This document shows, piece by piece, positions 11,343 through 21,700 of a DNA stretch of 64,000 nt. The notes under the pieces were generated by a model. That model was not told the DNA's origin. It worked only from the letters and a program-made list of their open reading frames with translations, and did not search any database. The translations under genes were made by a program, and so were the position numbers. Each line of letters starts with the position of its first letter. Within the stretch, counting starts at the first letter, position 1. The DNA is from Pseudomonas fluorescens. Lineage in GTDB: Bacteria > Pseudomonadota > Gammaproteobacteria > Pseudomonadales > Pseudomonadaceae. The stretch lies in assembly GCF_001623525.1 (NCBI RefSeq), contig NZ_CP015225.1:6274501-6338500 (forward strand), written 5' to 3'.

Positions 11343-12260
11343 TCAGCGCACGGCACTGACCCCGTCCAACGTGGAAAACGACGTGTCCTTGGCCGTCAGC
11401 AAAAAGTCGCGCATGTACGGCGCGTCGAGCATGTCGGTGCGCACCGCCGCGTAGAGCGTGGCAAACAAGCCTTTCTCCCCCAGCCGCTTGGCCTTCACGT
11501 AACCCCGCGAGCTGTATTCATGCAGGGCCCAGTGCGGCATGCCGCAGACGCCGCGACCGCTGGCCACCAGTTGCATCATCATCACCGTCAGTTCAGAGGT
11601 GCGCACCTGGGCCGGTTCGATGTCGGCCGGTTCCAGGAAACGGGTGAAGATGTCTAGCCGGTCGCGCTCCACCGGGTAGGTGATCAGGGTTTCGCTGATC
11701 AGGTCCTCGGGCACGATGTAGGGCTTGCCCGCCAGTCGATGCTGGTTGGCCACGGCGAGCATCGCTTCGTAGGTGAACAATGGCACGTAGGTGATGCCGG
11801 CCAGCTCCAGCGGGTCGGAAGTCACCACCAGGTCGAGGTCGCCCCGGGCCAGGGCTGGCAACGGCGCGAAAGCGAAGCCCGAGGCCAGGTCCAGCTCGAC
11901 TTCCGGCCAGGCATCGCGGAATTGGTCGATGGTCGGCATCAACCACTGGAAGCAGCTATGGCACTCGATGGCCATGTGCAGCCGTCCGGCGGTGCCGCCA
12001 GCCAGGCGGGCGATGTCCCGTTCGGCGCCACGCAGCAAGGGCAGGGCGGCATCGGCCAGTTGCAACAGGCGCAGGCCGGCGCTGGTGAACCGTACCGGCT
12101 TGGTCTTGCGCACGAACAACGGCATGCCCAGGCGCTCTTCCAGTTCCTTGAACTGGTGGGAGAGGGCGGACTGGGTCAGGTGCAGGCGTTCGGCGGCTTC
12201 GACCAGGCTGTCGGCTTCGCGCAGGGCGTGCAGGGTCTTGAGGTGACGGAGTTCAAGCAC
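11343..12260 (-). CDS. metR: MetR, LysR-type regulator of methionine synthesis
   Basis: 305 residues from a GTG start; GGAG lies 8 nt upstream and the N-terminus (VLELRHLKTLHAL) then aligns with known MetR proteins. An ATG at 12296 would add 12 residues. The LysR helix-turn-helix is at about 15-60 (AAERLHLTQSALSHQFKELEERLG), and the rest is the homocysteine-responsive effector domain, including the MetR-like IECHSCFQWLMP stretch. It is divergent from metE, the classic MetR target, with about 110 bp between starts and a candidate operator inside. Metabolic role: activates metE, with homocysteine as co-effector (known for the family). Confidence 0.92.
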   Translation of the reverse strand: MLELRHLKTLHALREADSLVEAAERLHLTQSALSHQFKELEERLGMPLFVRKTKPVRFTSAGLRLLQLADAALPLLRGAERDIARLAGGTAGRLHMAIECHSCFQWLMPTIDQFRDAWPEVELDLASGFAFAPLPALARGDLDLVVTSDPLELAGITYVPLFTYEAMLAVANQHRLAGKPYIVPEDLISETLITYPVERDRLDIFTRFLEPADIEPAQVRTSELTVMMMQLVASGRGVCGMPHWALHEYSSRGYVKAKRLGEKGLFATLYAAVRTDMLDAPYMRDFLLTAKDTSFSTLDGVSAVR

Positions 12261-12304
12261 CGGAGTTGCTCCATGAGTAAAACTTGTGATCAACACGAAA
12301 AGGT

Positions 12305-12317
12305 TGAGTTTGTCTCA
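12305..12317. promoter_or_regulatory. Candidate MetR operator
   Basis: TGAG-TTTGT-CTCA is an exact inverted repeat with a 5-bp spacer. It resembles the TGAA-N5-TTCA MetR consensus and lies between the divergent metR and metE starts, 53 bp before the metE ATG. One base per half-site differs from the consensus, so the assignment is tentative. Confidence 0.45.
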
Positions 12318-12369
12318 TGTAGGGTCAGCTGTCGACAATGGCGCCATCTTTTACAGGAGGACGCACACC

Positions 12370-14682
12370 ATGGCCCTGGCCCACACTCTCGGTTTCCCTC
12401 GCATCGGCGCCGACCGCGAACTGAAAAAAGCCCTCGAAGCCTATTGGAAAGGTGACCTGGCCCCGGCCGCGTTGCAGGCGGTGGGTCGCGAACTGCGGGC
12501 CCGGCACTGGCAATTGCAGAAAGACGCCGGCATCGACCTGCTACCCGTCGGCGACTTTGCCTGGTACGACCAAGTGCTCAGCCACTCCCTGACCCTGGGC
12601 GTCGTGCCACCGCGTTTCCACAGCACCTTGAATGCCCAGGGCCGACCGACCCTCGACACCCTGTTCGCCATGGCCCGTGGCGCCACGGCCAGTTGCTGCG
12701 GGGCCGACCACGGCCAGGCGCAATACGCCCAGGAGTTGACCAAGTGGTTCGACACCAACTACCACTACCTGGTCCCGGAGTTTTCCGCTGACCAGACCTT
12801 CGCCCTGAGCTGGGAACAGTTGTTCGATGAAGTGGACGAGGCCCATGCCTTGGGCCATCAGGTCAAACCGGTGATCATCGGCCCGTTGACCTACTTGTGG
12901 CTGGGCAAGGCCAAGGGCGAGGCGTTCGACAAGCTCGGCCTGCTGGAGCGCCTGCTGCCGGTCTACGGGGAGATCCTCAACCGCCTCAAGGCCCAGGGCG
13001 TGGAGTGGGTGCAGATCGACGAACCGATCCTCACCCTCGACCTGCCTCAAGCCTGGAAGAGCGCTTTCGAACGGGCTTATCACATCCTCCAGTACTCGCC
13101 GCTGAAAAAACTCGTGGCCACCTATTTCAGTGGCCTGCAAGACAATCTCGGCCTGGCGGTCAGCCTGCCGGTGGATGGCTTGCACATCGACGCGGTACGC
13201 GCCCCGGAACAACTGGGCCAGGTGCTGGACCGCCTGCCGACCTACAAGATTCTGTCGGTGGGCCTGGTCAATGGCCGCAACGTCTGGCGCTGTGAACTGG
13301 AACAGGCGCTGGCGCAGCTGCAACCGGCCCAGGAGCGCTTTGGCGACAACCTCTGGGTCAGCACCTCATGCTCGCTGTTGCACAGTCCGGTGGACCTGGA
13401 GCGTGAAGACCGCCTCGATCCGGAACTCAAGAGCTGGCTGGCGTTTGCCGTGCAGAAGTGTGGTGAAGTCGCGGTGCTGCGCGATGCCCTGAACGATCCA
13501 CACGCGCCCGCTGTGCAACAGGCCTTGGCCGACAGCCGCGAGGTGCAGGCCAGTCGCGCCCGTTCGGCGCGCATTCACAAACCCGCGGTCCAGGCGCGCC
13601 TGGCGGCAATCGGGCCACAGGACAGTCAGCGGCGCTCGCCGTTTGCCAAGCGCATCGAACGCCAGCGCGCCCGTCTGAAACTGCCGGCCTTTCCCACCAC
13701 CACCATCGGCTCCTTCCCGCAGACCCCGGCGATTCGCCTGGCCCGTCAGGCCTACAAGCAAGGCAAGCTGTCGGCCAATGACTATCAGGACGCCATGCAC
13801 ACCGAGATCCGCCATGCCGTGCAGATCCAGGAACGCCTGGGCCTGGACGTGCTGGTGCACGGTGAAGCCGAGCGCAACGACATGGTGGAATACTTCGCCG
13901 AGCACCTGGACGGCTACGTCTTCACCCGTTTCGGTTGGGTGCAGAGCTACGGTTCGCGCTGCGTGAAACCGGCGATCATCTATGGCGACATCAGTCGGCC
14001 GAGCGCCATGACCGTCGACTGGATCCGCTACGCGCAAAGCCTGACCGACAAGGTCATGAAAGGCATGCTCACCGGCCCCGTGACCATGCTGATGTGGTCG
14101 TTCCCCCGCGAAGACGTGTCGCGCCAGGTCCAGGCCCGACAACTGGCCCTGGCCCTGCGGGACGAAGTGCTGGACCTGGAAAAGGCCGGGATCAAGATTG
14201 TGCAGATCGACGAGGCGGCGTTCCGCGAAGGGTTGCCGCTGCGTCGCGGGCAATGGCAGGAATACCTGGACTGGGCGGTTGACGCGTTCCGTTTGTGCGC
14301 GTCGGGGGTGGCTGATGAAACCCAGATCCATACCCACATGTGCTACAGCGAATTCAACGATGTGATCAAGGCCATCGCCGACATGGACGCCGATGTCATC
14401 ACCATCGAGACCTCGCGTTCGGACATGGAATTGCTGGAGGCTTTCGAGGCGTTCGACTACCCGAACGACATCGGCCCGGGCGTCTACGACATCCACTCGC
14501 CACGGGTGCCGGACACGGCCGAGATGGTTGCGCTGATGAGCAAGGCGGTAAAACGGATCGCCGCCGAGCGGCTGTGGATCAACCCCGACTGTGGGTTGAA
14601 AACCCGGGGCTGGCCGGAAACGGAAGCGGCGTTGGTGAACATGGTGGCGGCGGCGCGGCAGTTGCGTAGTCAGTTGGCCTGA
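12370..14682 (+). CDS. metE: Cobalamin-independent methionine synthase
   Basis: 770 residues, the normal MetE length. The ATG at 12370 follows AGGAGG (12355-12360) by 9 nt and gives the family N-terminus [13 protein letters not shown]; an in-frame ATG at 12286 is too early. MetE moves the methyl group of methyltetrahydrofolate triglutamate to homocysteine, using zinc. The zinc ligands are visible: His656 and Cys658 (THMCYSEF), Glu680 (TIETSRSD) and Cys741 ([11 protein letters not shown]). The N-terminal half carries the duplicated barrel typical of the family. Control by the divergent metR is expected. No cobalamin riboswitch is seen in the short leader. Confidence 0.97.
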   Translation: MALAHTLGFPRIGADRELKKALEAYWKGDLAPAALQAVGRELRARHWQLQKDAGIDLLPVGDFAWYDQVLSHSLTLGVVPPRFHSTLNAQGRPTLDTLFAMARGATASCCGADHGQAQYAQELTKWFDTNYHYLVPEFSADQTFALSWEQLFDEVDEAHALGHQVKPVIIGPLTYLWLGKAKGEAFDKLGLLERLLPVYGEILNRLKAQGVEWVQIDEPILTLDLPQAWKSAFERAYHILQYSPLKKLVATYFSGLQDNLGLAVSLPVDGLHIDAVRAPEQLGQVLDRLPTYKILSVGLVNGRNVWRCELEQALAQLQPAQERFGDNLWVSTSCSLLHSPVDLEREDRLDPELKSWLAFAVQKCGEVAVLRDALNDPHAPAVQQALADSREVQASRARSARIHKPAVQARLAAIGPQDSQRRSPFAKRIERQRARLKLPAFPTTTIGSFPQTPAIRLARQAYKQGKLSANDYQDAMHTEIRHAVQIQERLGLDVLVHGEAERNDMVEYFAEHLDGYVFTRFGWVQSYGSRCVKPAIIYGDISRPSAMTVDWIRYAQSLTDKVMKGMLTGPVTMLMWSFPREDVSRQVQARQLALALRDEVLDLEKAGIKIVQIDEAAFREGLPLRRGQWQEYLDWAVDAFRLCASGVADETQIHTHMCYSEFNDVIKAIADMDADVITIETSRSDMELLEAFEAFDYPNDIGPGVYDIHSPRVPDTAEMVALMSKAVKRIAAERLWINPDCGLKTRGWPETEAALVNMVAAARQLRSQLA

Positions 14683-15008
14683 GGCCTCGGGTGTTGTGGA
14701 CGAGCACCCTGTTTCCGACATTTTTTGTGGCGAGGGAGCTTGCTCCCGCTGGGCTGCGCAGCAGCCCCAACATCTATCTGTCGCCGCAGTGCCCCAGGCA
14801 GAGCCCCGGGGGTTGCTGCGCAACCCAGCGGGAGCAAGCTCCCTCGCCACAGGGTGTCCACCATGTCCCCGGTCCAAACAGGTGCCCACATGGCTTCAGA
14901 TCACCACTCGGCAATCTTCATCAAACTGTCACGCAACTGTGGCAGCGCGCTTGAACAAACTTCATCAGACTCGCGCTCTACTGGGGTTCTGCGTTTCGGT
15001 GTTTCTTC
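14683..15008. other. Intergenic region with REPIN between metE and hydrolase gene
   Basis: 326 bp without a gene. The first part holds a REPIN (14727-14850). The rest, up to the hydrolase start, is ordinary AT-richer sequence that presumably contains the hydrolase promoter, but I cannot point to clear boxes. Confidence 0.5.
14727..14850. repeat. REPIN-type inverted repeat
   Basis: 124 bp, arms of the common type, with an inner GGCTGCGCAGCAGCC palindrome and a spacer (CCGCAGTGCCCCAGGCAG) also found in the element at 16066-16188. The two bracket the hydrolase gene. Confidence 0.9.
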
Positions 15009-16028
15009 ATGCGTGTATTCATTTTCCTGGCCGCGTTGTTTTTCGGCCTGCCGTCGATGGCGGCTTCTCGGTGTGACATCAATGTTGCGACCCAACGGGT
15101 CGATCTGGCTCAGGTGAGCCTGGCCTACCAGAGCGTTGGCCGTGCCTCGGATCCGGCGCTGTTGCTGGTGATGGGCCTGGGTGGGCAGTTGATCCATTGG
15201 CCGGACGAAGTGGTGGTCGCCCTGTGCGAGCAAGGTTTCCGGGTGATTCGCTACGACAACCGCGACGTCGGCCTGTCCACCTGGCGTCAGGCGCCCGGCA
15301 GCGCCAACCTGACCTTTGAAGCCCTGCGCTACAAACTCGGCTTGCCCGTGGCCGCGCCTTATACCTTGACCGACATGGCTGATGATGGGCTGGGGTTGAT
15401 GGATGCCTTGCAGGTGCAAAGCTTCCACGTATTGGGCGTGAGCATGGGCGGTATGATCGCCCAGCACATGGCCGCCATGGCGCCGCAGCGGGTCGAAAGC
15501 CTGACCCTGATCATGACCAGTTCCGGTGCCGAAGGCTTGCCCGCCCCTAGCGCCACGTTGGTGCAGTTGCTGTCGCGGCGCGGTGCGCCGAATCGCGAAA
15601 TGGCCCTGGAACAGCAGGCCGATCTGCTGGCCGCCCTCGGCAGCCCGATGGTGGTCGACGACCGCGAGGCGCTGCTGCATCAGGCCGCAGTGGCCTATGA
15701 CCGGGCCTTCAACCCCGAGGGCGTAAAGCGTCAGATCATGGCGATCATGGCCGAGCCAAGCCGGGTGACGCTGCTCGATCAACTGCGCGTGCCGACCCTG
15801 GTTGTCCACGGCACCGCCGACCCGTTGCTGCCGGTGATGCACGGCGTGCACTTGGCGGCGCACATCCAGGGCAGCCAGTTGAAGCTGATCCCGGGCCTGG
15901 CCCATCGTTTCCAGGAGGCATTCAAGGCGCCGTTGCTGGGTGCCGTGCTGCCGTATCTGCAGCAGCATCGCGAAGACACATCGCACTGGGCGCAGATCGA
16001 GCCGGTGCAGGCGCCTAATCTGCTCTGA
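15009..16028 (+). CDS. Secreted alpha/beta-fold hydrolase
   Basis: 339 residues. A signal peptide ([20 protein letters not shown], cleavage after about residue 19) suggests periplasmic location. The alpha/beta hydrolase fold follows: oxyanion region VMGLGGQ, nucleophile elbow GVSMGGM (Ser near 144), acid in HGTADPLLP, and His in GLAHRF near 300. Family members are esterases, lipases or related enzymes; the substrate is not evident. It stands alone between two REPINs that share the same spacer. Confidence 0.87.
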   Translation: MRVFIFLAALFFGLPSMAASRCDINVATQRVDLAQVSLAYQSVGRASDPALLLVMGLGGQLIHWPDEVVVALCEQGFRVIRYDNRDVGLSTWRQAPGSANLTFEALRYKLGLPVAAPYTLTDMADDGLGLMDALQVQSFHVLGVSMGGMIAQHMAAMAPQRVESLTLIMTSSGAEGLPAPSATLVQLLSRRGAPNREMALEQQADLLAALGSPMVVDDREALLHQAAVAYDRAFNPEGVKRQIMAIMAEPSRVTLLDQLRVPTLVVHGTADPLLPVMHGVHLAAHIQGSQLKLIPGLAHRFQEAFKAPLLGAVLPYLQQHREDTSHWAQIEPVQAPNLL

Positions 16029-16065
16029 CAAGCCCGTACTGATCTCTTGAGCCTGGTGTGATCAT

Positions 16066-16188
16066 GTGGCGAGGGAGCTTGCTCCCGCTGGGCTGCGCAG
16101 CAGTCCCATCATCTACCTGCCGCCGCAGTGCCCCAGGCAGACCCCAGGGGTCGCTGCGCAACCCAGCGGGAGCAAGCTCCATCGCCAC
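16066..16188. repeat. REPIN-type inverted repeat with one arm mismatch
   Basis: 123 bp. The right arm reads CTCCATCGCCAC where the others have CTCCCTCGCCAC. Its inside is nearly the same as 14727-14850. It lies between the convergent ends of the hydrolase and LysR genes. Confidence 0.9.
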
Positions 16189-16226
16189 GGTCCCATTCAT
16201 CCTTGAATGATCTGGGTGGCTGACGC

Positions 16227-17108
16227 TTACCGCGCCTTGGCCTGCTCCACCAACCACCCCATCAAGGCCTGCAACGGCCCCGATGCCTCGGGTTTGTGCG
16301 GATGCACCAAGTGATAACCCAGCCCGGTCTTGACCTTCAGTTCAAACGGCATCACCAGTCGGCCGGCGCTCAAGTCATCGCCGATCAGCGACCAGTCGCC
16401 AATTGCCACGCCCGTGCCTTGGGAGGCCATGGACATCGCCAGGTCCAGGGTTTCGAAATGTTGGCCCTTGCTGACATTGCTCAAGTGCACATCGGCTGCC
16501 TTCAGCCAGGCGTTCCAGTCGCGCTCGTCACGGGTGGGGTGCAGCAGCACGTGTTGTTGCAGGTCGGCGGGTTCATGCAGCGGCACCGGCCCTTCCAGGA
16601 CCGGGCGGGAGCAGACGGGCGTCAGTTGTTCATCGAACAGATGTACGCACGCCAGCGAGGCGTCGGGTGCTGGGCCATAGACCACCGCGGCGTCGAAGGC
16701 TTCGCGCTGGAAATCCACGCCGTGCCTGACCGTGGTGGTCAGTTCCACCGGCACGTCCGGTCGTTCCTTCTGCCATTGCAACAGGCGCGGCAGCAGCCAG
16801 CGCATCACGCAGGTCGGGGCCTTGAGTTGCAGGGTCTGGCGTTTTTCGCCGACCTGCTCAACCGCTTCGCCGATCAGGCTGAACACCTGCTGCACCCGGG
16901 GTAGCCACGCCTGGCCTTCGGCAGTCAGGGTCAGGCCGCGTGCCTGGCGCTGGAACAGTGCATAACCCAGATGATCTTCCAGCCCGGCGATCTGCCGGCT
17001 CACCGCGCCTTGGGTGATGTGCAGTTGTTCGGCGGCCCGGGTGAAATTGCAGCATTGGGCCGTGATCAGAAATGTGTGCAGCGCCGGCAGCGGGGGAAGT
17101 CGTTTCAT
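16227..17108 (-). CDS. LysR-type regulator, GcvA-like
   Basis: 293 residues. N-terminal winged helix-turn-helix (about 5-62: FTRAAEQLHITQGAVSRQIA), then a substrate-binding-like effector domain. The LPPLPALHTFLITAQ start is characteristic of the GcvA/TrpI branch. It is divergent from the decarboxylase–dehydrogenase–ABC transporter cluster starting at 17269 and is the obvious candidate for its control, with the catabolic substrate or an intermediate as ligand (inference from position). Confidence 0.88.
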   Translation of the reverse strand: MKRLPPLPALHTFLITAQCCNFTRAAEQLHITQGAVSRQIAGLEDHLGYALFQRQARGLTLTAEGQAWLPRVQQVFSLIGEAVEQVGEKRQTLQLKAPTCVMRWLLPRLLQWQKERPDVPVELTTTVRHGVDFQREAFDAAVVYGPAPDASLACVHLFDEQLTPVCSRPVLEGPVPLHEPADLQQHVLLHPTRDERDWNAWLKAADVHLSNVSKGQHFETLDLAMSMASQGTGVAIGDWSLIGDDLSAGRLVMPFELKVKTGLGYHLVHPHKPEASGPLQALMGWLVEQAKAR

Positions 17109-17268
17109 TTCGGATCCAAGCCATGACGTGAGGACATGGCTAGTATGACTTTTTATCCATTGTTGCCGCTATGGTCGGACCGTTCCAATAACGCCATTCC
17201 CAAGACAGAAAAAGGGTCCCGCCGCATGCCGTGCGAGGCCCTTTACACGACAAGAAAAGGCAATGGCA

Positions 17269-18906
17269 ATGGCGACGTGCGGCGAAGTATTGGTCAAGTT
17301 ACTCCACGCGTATGGCGTGGAGCAGGTGTTCGGCATTCCTGGCGTGCACACCGTCGAGTTGTACCGCGGGCTGGCCCGTTCCAACATCCGCCATGTGACC
17401 CCGCGTCATGAACAGGGCGCAGGTTTCATGGCCGACGGTTACGCTCGGGTCAGCGGCAAGCCCGGCGTGTGTTTCATCATCACCGGCCCCGGCATGACCA
17501 ACATCACCACCGCCATGGGCCAGGCCTACGCCGATTCGATCCCGATGCTGGTGATCTCCAGCGTGCAATCGCGCAACCAGTTGGGCGGCGGGCGCGGCAA
17601 GTTGCATGAACTGCCGAACCAGGCTGCATTGGTGGGCGGTGTCGCGGCGTTTTCCCACACGCTGATGTCCGCCGCTGAATTGCCCGGTGTGCTGGCCCGG
17701 GCGTTCGCCGTGTTCCAGGCTGGGCGCCCGCGGCCAGTGCACATTGAAATTCCGTTGGATGTGCTGGTCGAAGACGCCGATGCCTTGCTCGCCAGTGTGC
17801 CGGTGAACATCAACCGCGCCGGTGCTGCGCCGAGTGCCGTGGCGCAAATGGCTGCAAAGCTGGCATCGGCTCAACGGCCGTTGATCCTGGCCGGCGGCGG
17901 TGCCATCGACGCGGCGGCCGAATTGACTGAACTGGCCGAACGTCTCGGCGCACCCGTGGCGTTGACCATCAATGCCAAGGGCCTGTTACCGTCCCGGCAT
18001 CCGTTGCTGATCGGCTCCACGCAGAGCCTGGTCGCCACCCGCGCGTTGGTGGCCGAAGCGGATGTGGTGCTGGCCATCGGCACCGAGCTGGCCGAGACCG
18101 ACTACGACATCACCTTCGCCGGCGGCTTCGAGATTCCCGGTGCGTTGCTGCGCATCGACATCGACCCGGACCAGACCGTGCGCAACTACCCGCCGTACCT
18201 GGCGCTGGTGGCCGACGCTCGCGTCGCCACCCGGGCCGTGCTCGATGCGTTGAGCCAGCACCCCTTGGCCGAGCGCCGTGACGATTGGGGCACGACGCGT
18301 GCCGCCCGGTTGCGCGCAGAGCTTCAAGGCAGTTGGGACGCCGCGACCCGCGCCCAGACCTTGTTTCTCGACACCGTCTTGCAAGCGCTGCCGGAGGCGG
18401 TGTTCGTCGGCGATTCGACCCAACCGGTGTACACCGGCAACCTGACCTTCAACCCGGAGCAGCCACGCCGCTGGTTCAATTCATCCACCGGCTACGGCAC
18501 CCTCGGCTACGCCTTGCCGGCGGCCATTGGCGCCTGGCTTGGTGGCAAGGACCGGGGCCATGGTCGCCCGGCGGTGGTGTGTTTGATCGGCGATGGCGGG
18601 TTGCAGTTCACCCTGCCGGAACTGGCCAGCGCGGTGGAGGCGCGCACGCCGGTGATCGTGCTGCTGTGGAATAACCAGGGCTACGAAGAGATCAAGAAAT
18701 ACATGGTCAACCGCGCCATCGAGCCGGTGGGCGTGGACATCTACACCCCGGATTTCATCGGTGTCGCTAGGGCTTTGGGCTGCGCTGCGCAAGCCATCGA
18801 CGGCGTGGCGCAACTGCACGCCGCGTTGCTCGCCGCTTGCGACCGGCAGGGTCCGACGCTGATCGAAATCGACCAGGCAACCTGGATGGCGCAGGTGTCG
18901 AAATGA
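17269..18906 (+). CDS. aruI: ThDP-dependent decarboxylase, probable 5-guanidino-2-oxopentanoate decarboxylase (AruI-like)
   Basis: 545 residues from the ATG 8 nt after AAAAGG; an ATG at 17263 would add 2 residues but sits too close to it. It has the three-domain acetolactate-synthase fold: the N-terminal catalytic Glu in PRHEQGAGFMADGYAR, a middle domain, and the C-terminal ThDP motif beginning GDGGLQFTLPELA and ending in NNQGY. The N-terminal block FGIPGVHTVELYRGLARS matches, from memory, proteins named 2-ketoarginine decarboxylase in Pseudomonas. That enzyme turns 5-guanidino-2-oxopentanoate into 4-guanidinobutyraldehyde in the arginine transaminase pathway. The aldehyde dehydrogenase overlapping its end by 4 bp fits that product. 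Another 2-oxo-acid substrate is possible. Confidence 0.75.
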   Translation: MATCGEVLVKLLHAYGVEQVFGIPGVHTVELYRGLARSNIRHVTPRHEQGAGFMADGYARVSGKPGVCFIITGPGMTNITTAMGQAYADSIPMLVISSVQSRNQLGGGRGKLHELPNQAALVGGVAAFSHTLMSAAELPGVLARAFAVFQAGRPRPVHIEIPLDVLVEDADALLASVPVNINRAGAAPSAVAQMAAKLASAQRPLILAGGGAIDAAAELTELAERLGAPVALTINAKGLLPSRHPLLIGSTQSLVATRALVAEADVVLAIGTELAETDYDITFAGGFEIPGALLRIDIDPDQTVRNYPPYLALVADARVATRAVLDALSQHPLAERRDDWGTTRAARLRAELQGSWDAATRAQTLFLDTVLQALPEAVFVGDSTQPVYTGNLTFNPEQPRRWFNSSTGYGTLGYALPAAIGAWLGGKDRGHGRPAVVCLIGDGGLQFTLPELASAVEARTPVIVLLWNNQGYEEIKKYMVNRAIEPVGVDIYTPDFIGVARALGCAAQAIDGVAQLHAALLAACDRQGPTLIEIDQATWMAQVSK

Positions 18907-20351
18907 ATGTCCCTACGACGCAAGACGGGCTGTACATCAACGGTGAGTGGTTGGCCGGCGATCAACCGCTGCGGGTGATCAACCCGGCGACCGAAGCGCT
19001 GCTGACCACCGTTCATGGCGGTGGTGAACGCGCCGTCGATCAGGCGTTGAACGCCGCGACCCAGGCGTTCACGCACTGGTCGACCACCACCGGCACCGAG
19101 CGTGGCGCGATCCTGCGCCGGATTGCCGCTGGCGTGCAGGCAGGCCGCGAGCGGTTGATGCAATTGCAATCGAGCAACAACGGCAAGCCGTTGTTCGAAG
19201 CGGCCATCGATGTCGACGATGTGGTCGCCACCTTCGAGTATTACGCCGAGTTGGCCGAAGGCCTGGACGCTCGGCAAGACAGTCCGCTGGCATTGCCCAG
19301 TGCTGATTTCAGCGCACGCCTGCGCCGCGAACCGTGCGGCGTGGTCGGCTTGATCGTGCCGTGGAATTTCCCGATGGTCACCACGGCCTGGAAACTCGCC
19401 CCGGCATTGGCTGCCGGCTGCTGCGTGGTGCTCAAGCCCTCGGAGGTCACACCGTTGCCGGAGCTTGCGCTGGCGTCGATCATCGCCGAATCCGGCTTGC
19501 CCCACGGGGTGTTCAACCTGGTCTGCGGCACCGGCCTGGCAGTGGGCGCGCCGCTGGCGGCGGACCCGCGCGTGGCGAAGATCTCCTTCACCGGCAGCAA
19601 CGCGGTGGGCGTGCAAGTGATGCAACGGGCGGCGGAAACGGTGAAGGGCGTGAGCCTGGAGCTGGGCGGTAAATCGTCCCTGTTGGTACTGGCGGATGCC
19701 GACCTGGACCTGGCGGTGGAGCTGGCCTGTGGCGGCGCTTTCTTCAATGCCGGACAGATGTGTTCGGCCACCAGCCGCGTGCTGGTGGCCGACGAGCTGG
19801 CCGATGAATTCCTGCGCCGGCTCAAGGCCCGTGCCGAAGCGATCCGCGTGGCCGATCCGTTCGATCCGGACGTGGAGATGGGGACACTGGTCAACCAGGC
19901 GCAATACCAGCGAGTACTGGGGCACATCGACCGAGGCCTGAGCGCCGGAGCGACCCTGGTGTGCGGCGGCCAGCGACCGGCGCACCTGCCGCGCGGCTTT
20001 TTTCTACAGCCGACAATCTTCACTGACGTGCCCCTCGACAGTGCGCTGTGGTGCGAAGAGATCTTCGGGCCAGTGGTGTGTGTACGCCGTTTCAGCAGCC
20101 AGGCGCAGGCCATCGCCCTGGCCAACGACAGCCGTTTCGGTCTGGTGGCCAGCGTGGTCAGCCGCGATGCCGAAGCCGCCGGGCAGGTGGCCGACGCGTT
20201 GCAGGCTGGGCTGGTGTGGATCAACGCGCCCCAGGTGATTTTTCCCCAGGCGGCGTGGGGAGGGTACAAGCAGAGCAGCCTGGGCCGCGAGTTGGGACCT
20301 TGGGGATTGGCCGCGTTCCAGGAAATCAAGCATGTGGTCCGGGCGATCTGA
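18903..20351 (+). CDS. NAD(P)-dependent aldehyde dehydrogenase, probably for guanidinobutyraldehyde or a related amino-aldehyde
   Basis: 482 residues. ATG at 18903 overlaps the decarboxylase stop (ATGA), fixing the start against an earlier in-frame codon. Hallmarks of the superfamily are present: NAD-binding GLIVPWNFPMVTTAWKLAP, general base Glu in LELGGKSS (near 250) and catalytic Cys in FNAGQMCSATS (near 284). It belongs to the betaine/amino-aldehyde branch. The expected reaction is oxidation of the aldehyde made by the preceding enzyme to the acid, for example 4-guanidinobutyrate. Identity of the substrate rests on gene order. Confidence 0.87.
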   Translation: MNVPTTQDGLYINGEWLAGDQPLRVINPATEALLTTVHGGGERAVDQALNAATQAFTHWSTTTGTERGAILRRIAAGVQAGRERLMQLQSSNNGKPLFEAAIDVDDVVATFEYYAELAEGLDARQDSPLALPSADFSARLRREPCGVVGLIVPWNFPMVTTAWKLAPALAAGCCVVLKPSEVTPLPELALASIIAESGLPHGVFNLVCGTGLAVGAPLAADPRVAKISFTGSNAVGVQVMQRAAETVKGVSLELGGKSSLLVLADADLDLAVELACGGAFFNAGQMCSATSRVLVADELADEFLRRLKARAEAIRVADPFDPDVEMGTLVNQAQYQRVLGHIDRGLSAGATLVCGGQRPAHLPRGFFLQPTIFTDVPLDSALWCEEIFGPVVCVRRFSSQAQAIALANDSRFGLVASVVSRDAEAAGQVADALQAGLVWINAPQVIFPQAAWGGYKQSSLGRELGPWGLAAFQEIKHVVRAI

Positions 20352-20370
20352 CGGCACGTTTTCAGGTCAT

Positions 20371-20393
20371 GCATGCCTCGAAAAAAGGCATGC
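20371..20393. other. Hairpin in the leader of the binding-protein gene
   Basis: GCATGCCT and AGGCATGC form an 8-bp stem around a 7-nt A-rich loop, 20 bp after the dehydrogenase stop. There is no following T-run, so it is not a standard terminator. It may stabilise the upstream mRNA or reduce read-through. Confidence 0.45.
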
Positions 20394-20566
20394 GCCAAGG
20401 ACATGGCTCCAATGAGTTTTTTTCGATAGTCAGGGATTTTGCACAACCTCAGGATGGCCGCAGGCGGCGGCAAAGCCCAGGCAATACGGGGCTTTCGTCG
20501 ACGCCGAACGGTGCGGGCACAACGGTTTTTACCCACCTCATACTTAAAAGAATAAAGGGAGTCCTC

Positions 20567-21670
20567 ATGGGCGAGCATGATCTGAACAGACGTCAATTCA
20601 TCAAGACTGCAAGTGTGGTTTCGGTTGCAGCGGCGGCCATGAGCATGCCGTTCATCAGTGCGCGGGCCAGTGACACGCGGTTCGTCGGCAAGACCCTGCG
20701 CCTGCTGACCTGGTCCGATGACACCGGGCTGGCGGCGCTGCGCAACATCGCCGCCACCTTCGAGGCCAAGACCGGGGCCAAGGTCATTGCCGACCGCACC
20801 GGCAGTACCTCGGAGATGGTGGCCAAGCTCAAGGCCGGTGGCGACCGGCCGCAGTACGACATTATCACCCTGGCAGGCGTCGGCGCCGAGGGCCTGGCCG
20901 TCGCCGGGCTGCTGGAAAAGCCTGACCTCAACCGCATTCCCAACCTGGCTGACGTGCCGGCGCAATACCGCACCGGCGCTGGCGGCCATGGCATCGGTTA
21001 CCTGCTGTGGTGCAACAGCCTGGTCTACAGCACCCGTACCTTGCAGCAGGCACCGGACAGTTACGCTGCGCTGTGGGACGCGGAGCTGGCGCCGAACATT
21101 TTCCTGCCGCCGCCAAACTGGACCGAGGCCATGGACCTGATCATCATCGCCGCCAAGCTGGCCGGTGGTGATGAACACAACATCGAGCCCGGCTTCAAGA
21201 AACTCGCCGAACTCAAGGATCGGGTGGTGACCCTGGGGGAAAACCCGAACCAGATCGCCGAGCTGTTCCGCACTGGTTCCCTGGACATGGGCGGCTTGTA
21301 CGCGCCGGCGTTCTTTCCCAAGCAGATCCGCGACCCGGCCTACAGCCTGGGGGCGACGTTCGGCATGAAGGAAGGTTTCTACACCGACCTGATGCTCTCG
21401 GTCATGCCAAAAAACCGCCCGGGCGACACTGACCTGGCCTACGCCTTCATCGACCACTCCCTCGACCCGCTGGTGCAGGGCAAGATGGCCGAAGACATCT
21501 TCAACGGCCCGGTCAACGCCAAGGCCATCATTTCCAGCGAAGCGCGCAAGAGCCCCTACATCCTCACCCCGGAGCAAATCGCCGACAAAGCGATCATGCA
21601 TGACAACGCCTTCCTGGCGACGGTGCATGACCAGTGGATTCGCCGGTACACGGAAATCTTTTCTTCCTGA
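20567..21670 (+). CDS. Tat-exported ABC transporter substrate-binding protein (PotD/polyamine type)
   Basis: 367 residues from the ATG that follows AAAGGGAG; the longer open frame upstream has no coding character. The N-terminus carries a twin-arginine motif (NRRQFIKT) and a hydrophobic run ending ARAS, so it is exported folded. The rest is a PotD/PotF-like periplasmic binding fold (LRLLTWSDDTGLAAL, DIITLAGVGAEGL, ENPNQIAELF). This family captures putrescine, spermidine and related cations. In front of two permeases and an ATPase, and behind the guanidino-acid genes, a guanidino or polyamine-like ligand is likely (inference). Confidence 0.87.
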   Translation: MGEHDLNRRQFIKTASVVSVAAAAMSMPFISARASDTRFVGKTLRLLTWSDDTGLAALRNIAATFEAKTGAKVIADRTGSTSEMVAKLKAGGDRPQYDIITLAGVGAEGLAVAGLLEKPDLNRIPNLADVPAQYRTGAGGHGIGYLLWCNSLVYSTRTLQQAPDSYAALWDAELAPNIFLPPPNWTEAMDLIIIAAKLAGGDEHNIEPGFKKLAELKDRVVTLGENPNQIAELFRTGSLDMGGLYAPAFFPKQIRDPAYSLGATFGMKEGFYTDLMLSVMPKNRPGDTDLAYAFIDHSLDPLVQGKMAEDIFNGPVNAKAIISSEARKSPYILTPEQIADKAIMHDNAFLATVHDQWIRRYTEIFSS

Positions 21671-21700
21671 TCCCGGTCTTGTGAGCATTCGAAATCCAGT

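Noticed and set aside
12286..12369. Upstream start for metE at 12286
   Set aside because: It would place the MetR box and the AGGAGG site inside the coding region and add residues absent from other MetE proteins.
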